64,000 nt of DNA, from contig OY747713.1 in NCBI GenBank assembly GCA_963556495.2, forward strand, positions 44,628,913-44,692,912, given 5' to 3'. Of this stretch, positions 45,120 through 55,763 are shown in pieces. Made by a program: the position numbers and the translations under genes. Under the pieces are notes generated by a model that was not told the origin of the DNA, searched no databases, and saw only the letters and a list, made by a program, of their open reading frames with translations. Each line of letters opens with the position of its first letter. Within the stretch, counting starts at the first letter, position 1. Source of the DNA: Valencia hispanica. Its lineage: Eukaryota; Chordata; Actinopteri; Cyprinodontiformes; Valenciidae.

Positions 45120-46137
45120 ATGCCACAGATGCCACAAGCATTGAGGGAGTGTGCAATTGGCATGCTGAAAGCAGGACTGTCAACCAGATCTGTTGCTCGT
45201 GCATTGAATTTTCATTTCTCCACCATAAGCCGTCTCCAAAGGCGTTTCAGAGAATATGGCAGTACCTCCAACCGGCCTCACATCCAACCGGCCTCACAAC
45301 CGCAGACCACGTGTAACCACACCAGCCCAGGACCTCCACATCCAGCAGGTTCACCTCCAAGATCGTCTGAGACCAGCCACTCAGACAGCTGCTGAAACAA
45401 TTGGTTTGCATAACCAAACAATTTCTGCACAAACTGTCAGAAACCGTCTCAGGGAAACTCAACTGCATGCTCGTCGTCCTCATCGGGGTCTTGACCTGAC
45501 TCCAGCTCGTCGCCGTAACAGACTTGAGTGGGCAAATGCTCACATTCGATGGCGTCTGGCACGTTGGAGAGGTGTTCTCTTCACGGATGAATCTCGGTTT
45601 ACATTGTTCAGGGCAGATGGCAGACAGCGTGTGTGGCGTCGTGTGGGTGAGCGCTTTGCTGATGTCAATGTTGTGGATCGAGTGGCCCATGGTGGTGGTG
45701 GGGTTATGGTATGGGCAGGCATCTGTTATGGACGAAGAACACAGGTGCATTTTATTGATGGCATTTTGAATGCACAGAGATACCGTGATGAGATCCTGAG
45801 CCCCATTGTTGTGCCATACATCCATGAACATCACCTCATGTTTCAGCAAGATAAAGTTGCAAGGATCTGTACACAATTCTTGGAAGCTGAAAATGTCCCA
45901 GTTCTTGCATGGCCAGCATACTCACCGGACATGTCACCCATTGAGCATGTTTGGGATGTGCTTGACCGGCGTATACGACAGCGTGTACCAGTTCCCACTA
46001 ATATCCAACAACTTCGCACAGCCATTGAAGAGGAGTGGACCACCATTCCACAGGCCACAATTGACAATCTGATAAACTTTATGCAAAGAAGATGTGTTGC
46101 ACTGCATGAGGCAAATGGTAGTCACACAAGATACTGA
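45120..46137 (+). pseudogene. Tc1-like transposase with 16-bp duplication frameshift
   Basis: The N-terminal frame starts at ATG 45,120 (MPQMPQALRECAIGMLKAGL) with the helix-turn-helix block STRSVARALNFHFSTISRLQ. At 45,267-45,298 a 16-bp unit is perfectly doubled, shifting the frame. The remaining ~285 codons then stay open to 46,137. Catalytic blocks are RGVLFTDESRF, LMFQQDKVARICTQFL and SPDMSPIEHVWD. Only 30 residues separate the second Asp and the Glu where the family has 34: the usual stretch after FQQD is shortened. HTH, nuclear and core regions are otherwise well preserved, so it is a young dead copy. Confidence 0.87.
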
Positions 46138-46458
46138 CTGGTTCTGAGTCCCCAGACCCCCAATAAAGCAAAAAACTGCACATTCCAGGGTGGCCTTTTA
46201 TTGTGGGCAGTATAAGGTACACCTGTGCACTAATCATGATGTCAGATCAGCATCTTGATGTGGCACACCTGTGAGGTGGGATGGATTATCTCAGCAAAGC
46301 AGAAGTGCTCACTATCACACATTTAGACTGATCTGTGAACAATGTTTGAGAGAAATGGTAATATTGTGTATTTGGAATGAATTTTAGATCTTTAACTCCA
46401 TCTCATGAAAAATGGGAGCAGAAACAAAGGTGTTGCGTTTATATTTTTGTTGAGTGTA

Positions 46459-48008
46459 TATAGGGAGCAATTGGAGCAAGTGAAAAGTTTTAGATATCTC
46501 GGGGTTTTATTTGATGAAAAATTTATTTGGAAAGAAAATATTAACAAAATAGAAGAAAGATGTAAAAGGGTAATAAATATAATGAGATGTTTAAAAGGGA
46601 ATGAATGGGGAGCTAGTGCTAAAGCATTAAAACAAATTTATATAGCAATGATTAGGTCTGTTATTGAGTATGGTAGTATAGTATATAGTTCAGCAAGTAA
46701 AACATTATTAAAAAGGATTGAAGTAATTCAAAATCAGGCTTTAAGAATATGTTGTGGAGCAATGAAAACCACTCCTATAGTATCATTACAAGTAGAAATG
46801 GGAGAGATGCCTTTGAATCTAAGATTCAAATTATTGAAAATGAATTATTGGGCTAATGTACAGGGAAGTGAAGAGGATGAACATCTGGTTAAGGGTGAGA
46901 TGAAAGCAGGAGGGGAATATATTAATAGAAAATACAAGAGTATGATCTGGAAAACATGTAGACTAGCGGAAGAATTTAAATTAAATGATAAAACATTTGT
47001 TAAAAAATTTTTATATTCACCTACTCCAATTTGGTTATTTCCAAAAGTAGTCATTGATTTTTATATAAAAAATGAATTGGAGAGGAGGAAAGGTAATAGA
47101 AATTGGGATAATATTATTGAAAAAAGGTTGAGTGAAACACAAAAAAACATTTATCCCTATATTTACAGACGGATCAAAAGAATCAGGTAAAGAAACAACA
47201 GGTTTTTCTTTTTGGATTCCAAAATTAGGTATATATAATAAAAGTAGAACTTCTAATAATCTATCAATATACACAGTGGAAATGTTAGCTATTTCTTTTA
47301 GTTTACAGTGGATAGAACAAAATGGAATTAAAAAAAGTGTTATATGTTCAGATTCAATGTCAGTATTATTATCAATTAAAGCATTATCAGCAGATAAAAG
47401 ACCAGATATTTTACTTGAAATATATGAATGCTTATTTAGATTAATAATGAATAATTCACAAGTGAAACTTATGTGGGTTCCAGCACATAGAGGGGTAGAG
47501 GGTAATGAAGTAGCTGATTATTATGCAAAGCAGGCAACAAAACTAAAAACTATAATAGGAGGTACCATATAGTGTGGAAGAGGTTAAAGCAATTATTAAG
47601 AAACAGATAATGGAGGAATGGCAAGAACAATGGATAAAGGAAGAGAAAGGAAGGCATTTATATAATATTAAAGGAAAGGTGGGGAGAATGGAAAATATTC
47701 AAATGAATAATAGAAATCAAGTAATAGTTTCAAGGATGAGATTGGGACATACAGGTTTAAATAGTACACTTTATATAATAGGAAAACATAATACAGGATT
47801 GTGTGATTGTGGGAATAATAGGGAAACAGCTGAACATGTATTATGTTATTGTAGGAAGTATGTAATAAATAGGAAAGTATTAGAAGAAAAATTAAAAGTT
47901 AAGGGATATGGAAAATTAAGTCTAAAGAATCTGTTAAATGGAGAGATAGAATTGTATAGATTAGTACTGGAATTTTTAAGGAAAAGTAGAATAATAAATA
48001 GAATTTAG
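46459..48008 (+). pseudogene. RT C-terminus, RNase H and Zn-tail of the LINE
   Basis: Frame 46,459-47,190 resumes with EQVKSFRYLGVLFDEKFIWK (RT thumb), SVIEYGSIVYSSA and RIEVIQNQALRICCGAMKTT. After a frameshift near 47,130-47,190, RNase H reads IPIFTDGSKESG (Asp), YTVEMLAISFS (Glu), SVICSDSMSVLLSI (Asp) and VPAHRGVEGNEVADYYAKQA (His...Asp), a complete catalytic set. After another shift, the tail has MRLGHTGLN and CDCG...AEHVLCYC, a CCHC-type zinc finger. These activities degrade the RNA strand and help target priming. Two frameshifts. Confidence 0.82.
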
Positions 48009-48130
48009 TGTAAATATTAATAGGATACTTCCCACTACGACTCACACTCCCATACAGTAGGTGGCGGAAATGCACCTAAAGTTGGTTGCCACCCGCCAAT
48101 AAACAAAAGAAGAAGAAGAACCAAGAAGAA

Positions 48131-48685
48131 TGAATTTATAACAAAGCAATAGATTTTGCTGTAAAAAAGCTAGTAGGCTACATTCACAAATCCCTTTCAT
48201 TTATGGATAATTGTTTGTTCTGTACCTATATACTTTTGACCTGTTCACCTGTACCTCTCGTTTCCAGGTAATGACTGACAGACTGCTCTGCTTTCTCCCA
48301 CAAACTCGTCTATGGATATGGTGAAATCAATCAAATAAACTCAAATAGTTCTTGCTTTTGTACTTCTGTGGTATTTTATATAGTCAATAAAAAGGTATAT
48401 TTCATTAAGGTAATTATTAGCTGTTATTAAAAACAATATTTTCACCCAAATGGCATTACATAGGACAGTAGAATTAAATTAAGGAAAGTAGCTGACCAAA
48501 ATGTTACATATAAAAATATTTAATATAAAAAAAATACATACAACATATATACATATGATAAAACAATAAAATAAAGAACAGGAAGAGAAAGGACCTTATT
48601 TGGAGGAAGTGCGGTGGAAGACAGGAGGGACACAGAAAGGAGTCTCCTTCCTCCCCTGAAAAAGGTGTCAGCCCGATCAGTAAAA
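48131..48685. other. 3' flank of the MADF-BESS gene; no recognisable gene
   Basis: AT-rich spacer. It must contain any 3' UTR of the minus-strand gene, but no clear polyadenylation signal on the minus strand was located. Confidence 0.4.
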
Positions 48686-50066
48686 CTACTGAGTATTGTC
48701 CAAATGGGTCAAATTGAGTGTTACATTAATTCTTTCAAAAATCAGTCTATGAATGTCAAATTTTAGGATGTCTCTTTCTAGAGGTGACACCCTTTTCAGG
48801 AGAGGATGAAGAGAGAGAAGGAAGTGCATGTCATCATCTGCAGGAGGAGCAGGAGCTGGTTCAGGCCGGGCCTTGAGCGCATCAAGCAGCTTTTGCTGGA
48901 ACTCTGTTGGCACTGACAAGTCCTGCTGCCTCCGCCTTCGTTTTCTTGGAGGGCCTGTGAAAAAACACAGTAGAAAAATGTGTTAAAAATGCTTACAATT
49001 ATGTTGAACAAATATACAAATTAGATAAAATTGGAAGCAACATTTTAAGTCTGTATGAAAGGCTGAGTGTGAATTTCAGGGTATACACAGACATTTCAGA
49101 AAGTACAAAAAGTAATTCGCCAAGTGTCTGGGAACCCAAAGAAACAGATTGACATCTTTGAATAAAACCTACATTCCCAACCTTTCCAAACAGCACTACA
49201 CACCTGCAGGTGCTGGAGCAGAGAAAGGGCCAGGCTGGTCAGAAAAAGAAGCAGCAGCAGAGGAAGGGCCAGGGGACTCTGGTTCAGCCATGTCACCTGC
49301 CTCCATGTTAGCTGGATCTGTCAAGACAGAAAGGAATATTATTGACCCTCCTGTTTATTATGCTTTATACCAAGATCACAAATACTTCTACTGCTAGCAC
49401 TAATAATAAATAGCAAAACTTTGTAGTAGCAAAATGATGTAGGTTTCAGCTTTACAATAATTATTTTCATGTTTCTGAGCACGTCTTTGTGTGTGTTTGT
49501 GTGCCACTATGTCTGGGTTTTCTTCTCAAAATCACCAACCTTCTGCCTCTGACCGCCCTGCTGCTTCTTTTTCTGGCTCCTCTGGGTGGTCATACCCCTC
49601 CGCCTGCTCCTCCTCGACCCCCATGTTGCTCGATGTTTCGCGGGGGGCGATGAAGGGTTCGAGGAAGGACAGGACAGAGAGGTACTTCCATTTCTGCACT
49701 TTCCCTCCTTCTGCTCCGCTCTTCCTTCTCTCTTTCTCCTTTCTGCTCTGCCTGACATATGTGTCCCTCAATGTCTTCCCCCGTTTTTTGCAGATCTCGT
49801 CTAAATACACAATGGGAAACTGGTAATGCGTATTTAGTACCGTAGTTGCCCTAACCGCTTTTGGCTAGCGTAGCGTTAGCTAACATAACAAGAAAGTTGA
49901 AAGAAAAAATATTTTTTTCTATGTTTAACTGCTTACCTGGCACTCCAATATCCTCCGATATCTTCCTCCAAATCAGATCCGATCTCTTCCTGTCTTTGTA
50001 AAAAGACGAAGACGGGTCATACAGTTCACGGACATTACATACAGCGACGATCAGTTTGTCCTCCAT
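48686..50066 (-). CDS. MADF-BESS domain protein, four exons, intact spliced frame
   Basis: Inferred exons (minus): 50,066-49,937, 49,800-49,540, 49,317-49,204 and 48,954-48,686, totalling 774 nt = 257 codons plus stop with no break. Every intron has GT..AG (CCAG/GTAAGC, TTTAG/AC, GAAG/GTTGGT, GACAG/AT, GCAG/GTGTGT, CACAG/GC). Exons 1-2 form a MADF (Myb/SANT-like) DNA-binding domain: MEDKLIVAVCNVRELYDP, DLIWRKISEDIGVP, then ICKKRGKTLRDTYVRQ and KWKYLSVLSFLEPFI. Exon 3 is Ser/Pro/Ala-rich. Exon 4 has a basic RKRRRRQQ patch and a BESS motif (DDDMHFLLSLHPLLKRVSP), a protein-interaction module. The pair is seen in Adf-1-like regulators and in proteins partnering PIF/Harbinger transposases. An in-frame Met ten codons upstream is an alternative start. 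The adjacent Harbinger-like terminus suggests a transposon origin. Confidence 0.78.
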
Positions 50067-50191
50067 CTTGAATAAAAAATTTGCCGATTCCCCCATGGAA
50101 GGAGTTACTACGTCAGTACAACGAGTCGCTCTGATTGGTTGACGCCGCGCGTCTGCTGCCCAAAAGTTCAATTTTCCCAACTTGAGCAGCA

Positions 50192-50218
50192 GACGCCCCG
50201 ACGGTCCGTCGGGGCGTC
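50192..50218. repeat. Perfect GC-rich palindrome
   Basis: GACGCCCCGACGG, one T, then CCGTCGGGGCGTC: 13-bp perfect arms about 125 bp upstream of the minus-strand MADF start. Confidence 0.9.
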
Positions 50219-50377
50219 CGGGCATCAGCTGCGTGGACGCGCTGATGCCAGCTGCGCCGACGCGCGCGACTTGCTGCTTGGCAGCTTGGCGCCCACTAGA
50301 TGCGTAGATCCCATAGACTTGCATGTAATCTAGCTGCCCTGCTGCCTGGACGCGCTGACCGGTGTGAACGCGGCTTT

Positions 50378-50672
50378 AGTAGTTTCTGCAGCACGAACAA
50401 AATCATGTAGTCCGCCATTATTGTTGTTGCAGTTCCGTGTGACGCCGCCGAAACGTGATGTGATGACATAATCGTTTCAGAAAATATACGGATTGGCTGT
50501 ACACACGAAACCGCAAGGGTGTTGTTTTCAGATTTATCCACTTTGGGACCCGGTTTCAAAAAATAGCGGTTTCAGTCTCCCAAAACGGCGGATCCGTGTG
50601 GACGAAACGCTAATACGATAAAAAAAAAGTTTATATGTATACAGCGAAACGCGTCTCCGTGTGGACGGGCCC
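50378..50672 (-). mobile_element. Truncated Harbinger-type MITE
   Basis: On the minus strand it starts GGGCCCGTCCACACGGAGAC, a terminus type common in fish PIF/Harbinger MITEs. It has an internal GTTTCGTCCACACGGATCC and stops without the matching inverse end where the MADF-side terminus begins. Confidence 0.55.
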
Positions 50673-50778
50673 TCATCTCCCCACCTCAGGGCCATCACCA
50701 CATCTATGAGGGCCTAACGGTCATGTGATGCTGTGACCCAGTTCACAGGGTAAGGTCCGGCAACATTTTCCATTCAAC

Positions 50779-52514
50779 ATGGAGGAAAGATTAATCACCG
50801 CTGTGGCTAACCATGCGGAGCTGTATGACACCAGTTGCTTTCTATACAGAGACAGGAATAAAAAGGACCTCACTTAGAGGAATATAAGTGAAGAGATAGG
50901 GCAACCTGGTAAGTTCATTTGACTTTTGAAAGCTTTGACTGACTCTGCGAACCTGTGCAAATGCTAGCAAGCCCGCCTTCTGTCCCGTTATTATACAATT
51001 ATTTTTCTGCTGATGTACAAATACTTTTCCGCTAACAAGATAATGTGTTAATTCAGAGGACTTCTGCAGGAAAAAGTGGAAGAGCCTCAGGGACACCTAT
51101 TTGAAGAACAAGAAGATGGAGGAGAAGCGGAGTGGGTCAGCAGCAGGATCGGAGAGGAAATGGAAGTTCTCCATGGTCATGAGGTTTATCGACCCCTTCA
51201 TCACTCCACGGCAGACCAGCAGCAACATGGGGGGGGTAAACGTTCGGACCGCGGAGAACATCCTCCCCGAGGACCAGGGACAGCCTCTGGAAGTAGCAGG
51301 GGAGTCCAAGACAGAAGGTATGTTTACAATGAATTACCGTTGCCAGTTACGATAATTTATGTATGTTGTCATATAGGCATGTATGTTACTGTTTATGCAG
51401 TTCACCCTTCACGGCCTCGCTGTTTGGCTGATTTATTTATAGCACAGCACAATTTTTCTAGCACATTGCGTTCTGCGTCCTGATTGATTGGAGGCAATTG
51501 TCAATCTCCTCCGTGTTGTGTCTACTGCGCTTGCCAAATTTATCATGTCTGGTTATGAGAATCTTCTCGTGCAGTAGAAAAAAAGCAGCACCAAAAACTA
51601 CCCATAACTTTGTTCCTCACTCGGAAACAGACACCCGCTCCGAGACCTTCAGTGGAAAAAGACGTACCAGAGTGGCTCGCGGACAAAGACACCAGCATAT
51701 TTATACTTTTCTTTTTATCTACGATGGTTTGAACTTTGAGAGTATTTAAACTAGTGAGAACTGTGAGTAAATGTCAATGTACGTCTGAGAAAAGTGTATA
51801 AAGTGTGTGGCGAGGGGTTTTAATGTTAGTTTAGAACGTTACCCCTGCAATAAACGAGGGACCACTGTAGATAATTTCTCAATGACTATTGTTATCAACC
51901 TGTTGACTTAACCTTTAATATTGTCTTGACAGACTCAATTGATTCTGCAGGAGTGGAGCCATTCTCTGTTGCTTCTCCTGGCTCCCCAATCCCTGGTCCC
52001 TCCGCCCCTGCTGCTGCTGCACCCACAGGTGTGTGAAGGAAATCGTAGCAACCATAAATGTGGCATGTATAAATCCGATGTAGCCTACAGCAACCACTGA
52101 TAGCTTTTAACATTCACATTAACTCACTTATTGGGAATAGTTACCTTTACTAATAATCTACAACCAATCACATTATAGCCTGTTTTGTACCATGTTGAAA
52201 ATGAAAATCTAGTAGCAGCCTTCTCATTACTTTGTGTTGTTTTGTGCTTTGTTTTACAGGCCCACAGAGGAGGAGAGCACCCAGGCGGATGAGGGACGGG
52301 CTCCCAGGACGGTCGGTCCGAGGTGCAGCTGGCCATCCTGGAGTGCCTCAAGAGGCCACGCCAGTCTCCAACTGAGCACTTCCTCCTCAGCCTTGTTCCT
52401 GCTCTGGAGAGCATGCCGCCTCAGACGAGAGAGTTCGTCAAATTCCAAATTCATAAAATAGTTTTTGAAAACACCACAGCTGTGTTAAATCTGCACTGTA
52501 AAAAAACTCAGTAA
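50779..52514 (+). pseudogene. Second MADF-BESS gene, broken
   Basis: Exons inferred by matching the minus copy: 50,779-50,908 (130 nt), 51,057-51,317 (261 nt), 51,933-52,028 (96 nt) and 52,260-52,514 (255 nt). Exons 1 and 2 have exactly the sizes of the minus copy. MADF blocks are MEERLITAVANHAELYDTSC, KWKSLRDTYLKNKK and KWKFSMVMRFIDPF. A TAG at 50,875-50,877 replaces the conserved Trp of the W-R-x-I-S block, and exon 4 needs a one-base shift before the BESS block (TEHFLLSLVPALESMPP). The last residues and stop codon come from a CACTG transposon end. Divergence in protein is high, so the pair is old or arrived separately. Confidence 0.72.
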
Positions 52515-53230
52515 AATATACAGCAAAACACCGTCAAATTCCAACGGTAATGGAGCGTAAAACCAAAAACGTCCTTTTACTGTATTAAATAGATTTAAAA
52601 AATGTTAATTGTGAGACTGGATAAAACTTTGTTTTTAACTGTAATAAAATGTTGAAATTATAAATATTTTCAGTGAAAACAAATAAATATGCATACATTT
52701 TACAATTAAATATTGTAATGTTGAAAATGTCTGAAAACCTTAGATTTTACTGTATTATTTAGGTAAAATTACATCTTTTGGGGGTGTGCACATTGGAATT
52801 CACAGTATAAATCTGTAGATTTTTAAGCAAACAAAAACATTGATTTTTACAGAAGCAAGATGTAAAAAAAAATAGGGTCCACCGTAATAATAAAATCAGT
52901 AAATACCATAAAAAAAAGCAAATATCAGCAGTAAAAGACAATAAAATTGATAGTATTTTTTATTTTAAAATTCAGATACTGAGATTAAAAGTTAGGACTG
53001 CAGTAGCTAGCATATATATCATTCTTAATCTTCTGATAAAAAAAATCAACAGCAAAAGATGTTTAAAATAAAGTTCATGGTTGTGAATAAAATTGATTTC
53101 AATAATCTTTTTGAATTAATTATTATATTAAAACAACTTTATGCCATGTTTCATGCGCGCCATATTATCAGACCACCTTAAGGGTCCGCCTTAAATTTTA
53201 AGTTTGTATGATCACTGTTGATTGGCAGCT
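52494..53230 (+). repeat. CACTG-type transposon end with subterminal repeats
   Basis: Starts CACTGTAAAAAAACTCAG. The next ~700 AT-rich bases are full of TTTACTG / CAGTAAA and AAAACA words in both orientations, the picture of an EnSpm/CACTA-type end with subterminal binding sites. The inverse end was not found before 64,000, so the element may extend past the window. Confidence 0.5.
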
Positions 53231-53499
53231 AAACTGCTGGTAAACTGTGTACAGACGTTTTACGTTCAAATTGCAGAGAAAAAGATTTTTCTGGTAGCAA
53301 CATTGTGCAGTATGAGCAAACCATTTCACCAAAAAAAGCGGGAAGCAATTGACGTGGCTGCAGCGGTCTGCAGACATGACTTCTGATCAAACCTCCTCCT
53401 AAAGAAACAAAGAGCGATGTTACATTGCGGGATGACGTCATCTGAAAATGACCAATAGCGTGGCGCGCTGCTGAGCTGTGTGCCGACATCTCTTTTTTT

Positions 53500-53612
53500 T
53501 CCGGCAGGAGACTTCTAACGGACGCAGCGTACCAGCGCCTTTTTTTAGCTGTTTGGACCACAGCATCTTCGGAATTTGTAGACATCCTGGCAGCTTACAA
53601 TTAATTTGAGGT
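53500..53612 (+). other. Possible non-coding first exon of the transposase gene
   Basis: GC-richer stretch ending TTGAG/GTGAGGTGAG, a good donor, 210 bases before the first coding ATG. No TATA box seen. Low certainty. Confidence 0.3.
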
Positions 53613-53825
53613 GAGGTGAGTACATGCCACTTCAAGTTATCTCTGTTGTAAAAACCCACCAGCCCAGCTTTTATAGATAATTTTAGGTGTTTGTTTTTTG
53701 TGAGTGAGGTTGTGAATTTAGTTAGCATTTGTGAGTTGAGTTAGCATTACTGTGGTGAGGGAAGCATTGCTCTTGATTAGCTTCTGTGTTTGGCGTGCTT
53801 AATTTGCTAGGGAGAAATTACCCAA

Positions 53826-55140
53826 GTGCATGGAGATATGTTAACCTGTAATTTCTGTGGTAAGGTAATTCGTCATCAAGGGGCTACATGCTTCATTGTA
53901 AACTGCATCGGAATGAGCCACGTTGTTTCTTTCGGTGTATTGAAGCAGACTGCAAGCAGACATACACCAGGTATGGCGGGTTTAAGGCTCATTTTTACCA
54001 AAGACACTCTGCCCCTACCCATGTCACTGGTCTGGCGGTGGTTTCTGCATTTACATGTGCAATGGCGATGTGTGAACGTCAGTGGCAAAACTCTAAAGAG
54101 TTAATAGCTCATCTGAAGAGCCATATTGTGGAAGGACACTTGGTCACTTGTCCAGTAAGAGGATGCACTAATACCTTTAGAGTTAAATCATCTTTTACTG
54201 CCCACATGTCACGTAAACACAGAGTTTTCAGACAGCAGATTTGGTGATGACTTTGTACCCTTGATTTCTGAGCCTGCTGCACAGTCTGTTACAAATGAAG
54301 ATAACATGGAAATGTCCCCTGAATTCTGTGATCTTTTTCTGAGAAACGTTTCACTATTCTACTTAAAATTGCAGGGTCAGTTTCTACTGCCTGCTTCAAC
54401 CATACAGAACATTGTGGAGGAAATGCAGAACAGACATACAGTTTGGGTAAACTTGCATCACTATTAAAGGATGACACATCATTATCAGAGGAGGACATCA
54501 ACAAAGTCTGCGAGTCTGTCAAAAGCTATGATCTGTTTTCTGCATGTCATATCAGGCCATTGAGGAGAGTGTACTCCAGAGCTCAGACCTTTAAAAAAAG
54601 CCTTCAACTATCTGGAACCAAAGAAAATATTTTTAGGCAGAGATGAAAACAGAAAAGATAGGTTTGCCTATTATGTGCCTTTAAGAGAGACTTTGAGATG
54701 TCTGCTAGAGTCTGATCTGTGGCAGAAATCTGAAAGCTCTCTACTGGGCCTCCTGCTGATGTTCTGTGTGACATAACTGATAGTAAGCTGTTTAAATCAA
54801 ATTATTTTTTTGGTCAAAACCCATCATGCCTCAAGTTAGTACTCTACCAGGATGCCTTTGAAGTCGTTAACCCTTTAGGCTCTGCAAGGACAAAACACAA
54901 GGTATTAGCTGTATATGCATCAGTGGCAAACTTGCCACTTCATGTATGCTCAGACACGGACCACATGTCTCTTGTCTTACTGTGCAGGGAGAAAGTTTTT
55001 AAAAAGACTTTGGTCATGCTAATGTGTTCTCTGAATTACTAGCAGACTTGAAAGAATTAGAGGAAAGTGGGATTGTTGCATCAGATGAAACTACAGTCAA
55101 AGGAACTTTGTTTTGCTTTGCTGGTGATAATCTGGGTTCT
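53826..55140 (+). pseudogene. C2H2 zinc-finger/transposase-like gene, 5' half (interrupted by DIRS)
   Basis: Starts MHGDMLTCNFCGK at 53,826 (a second ATG lies at 53,838). A frameshift near 53,887 leads to a 119-codon frame with three C2H2 fingers: CIEADCKQTYTRYGGFKAHF, FTCAMAMCERQWQNSKELIA and CPVRGCTNTFRVKSSFTAHM. Then come SPEFCDLFLRNVSLFYLKLQ, a shift near 54,450, LASLLKDDTSLSEEDINKVC, and more fragments (LVLYQDAFEVVNPLGSA, KHKVLAVYASVANLP) to GTLFCFAGDNLG at 55,140, where DIRS enters. It continues at 59,897. This gene family is repeated in fish genomes; the later LRPKHHFLHHYP region recalls CACTA tnp2-type transposases. That assignment is inference. Confidence 0.62.
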
Positions 55141-55330
55141 GTGTCATTCCCTTCTGACTGCCAGTGGCAGTATAAACAGAGTGAATATGTCCCCTCGCGT
55201 TCTGCGCAGGTCGAGTTAAAATGTAAACAAAGTCGCGTAGCGACGCGTAGCCCATGTGGGCGTGAGTCTATAAATAGCACGCAGGGCTACATCCGGCCTC
55301 TTGGATCTTCTCGCGGGTTACCTGACGTTT
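55141..55330 (+). repeat. Left inverted terminal repeat of DIRS
   Basis: Contains TGCCAGTGGCAGTATAAACA, ATGTCCCCTCGCG, TAAAATGTAAACAAAGTCGC and GGGCGTGAGTCTATAAATAG; all recur inverted at 59,675-59,855. TATAAATAG may serve as the promoter. Confidence 0.85.
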
Positions 55331-55763
55331 TTCGCTGGTAACTCGCTCCGTGAGTACCGTGTTTCAGCACTTGTTGAATTGCAGGTCCACAAAGAGGTAA
55401 GCACGTTTAAGTATGTAATGGCGTCATCCTGCCGGTGACTTACGGTCGGAGTGCTCTTGTAGCCCTCTACGGCGGTGGTTGACGCGTGTTCTCTTTGTGT
55501 TTGTAGTAGGAAAAGGTGAGCGGGTCGACAGAGGCGGCTCGCCCTCTTCCGTAGCTAATGATTAGCTGGCGCATCTCTCCGGACGGAGGAAAGCGGATAG
55601 CTGATGCTAAAAGGTAAGTGGCCGGAGGTTCCGACCGCGTTCTGCGTTGTACGACAGCTCTCGCTCGGATTGCCTGGCCGGCGCACAGCGCCCTATAGTC
55701 TGGGGGGGGTCCGATTCGCGCTCTTCAGTTTTATTGAAGTTCTCGCTCGGACGCCCCGGTGTA

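Larger units (their letters stand above)
44230..46456 (+). mobile_element. Tc1-like transposon with ~280-bp terminal inverted repeats
   Basis: Ends CACTCAACAAAAATATAAA and its inverse, flanked by TA (44,228-44,229 and 46,457-46,458), the Tc1/mariner target. The inverted repeats cover 44,230-44,363 plus 44,956-45,104 on the left, split by a MITE, and 46,174-46,456 on the right. It is inserted in a LINE. The LINE reading frame is continuous across the site once the element and one TA are disregarded. Confidence 0.9.
43398..48130 (+). mobile_element. AT-rich LINE with RNase H (I-like), 5'-truncated and split by a Tc1-like element
   Basis: Coding blocks: RT (43,398-44,229), continued after a 2.2-kb insertion (46,459-47,190), RNase H (47,132-47,572) and a zinc-binding tail (47,574-48,008). 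The 3' UTR contains CAGTAGGTGGCGGAAATGCA and GGTTGCCACCCGCCAATAAA and ends in an (AAG)n tail. The presence of RNase H downstream of RT indicates an I-like clade. Codon use is extremely AT-rich. Confidence 0.82.
50067..50778. promoter_or_regulatory. 712-bp spacer between divergent MADF-BESS genes, with TE ends
   Basis: It contains, from left: an AACCAATCAGAGCG CCAAT-box-like word on the minus strand (about 50,129), a perfect 13-bp-arm palindrome at 50,192-50,218, a Harbinger-like terminus AAAGCCGCGTTCACACC on the minus strand (50,361-50,377) and a second MITE piece to 50,672. Any promoter for the two genes must be here; no TATA box stands out. Confidence 0.45.
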
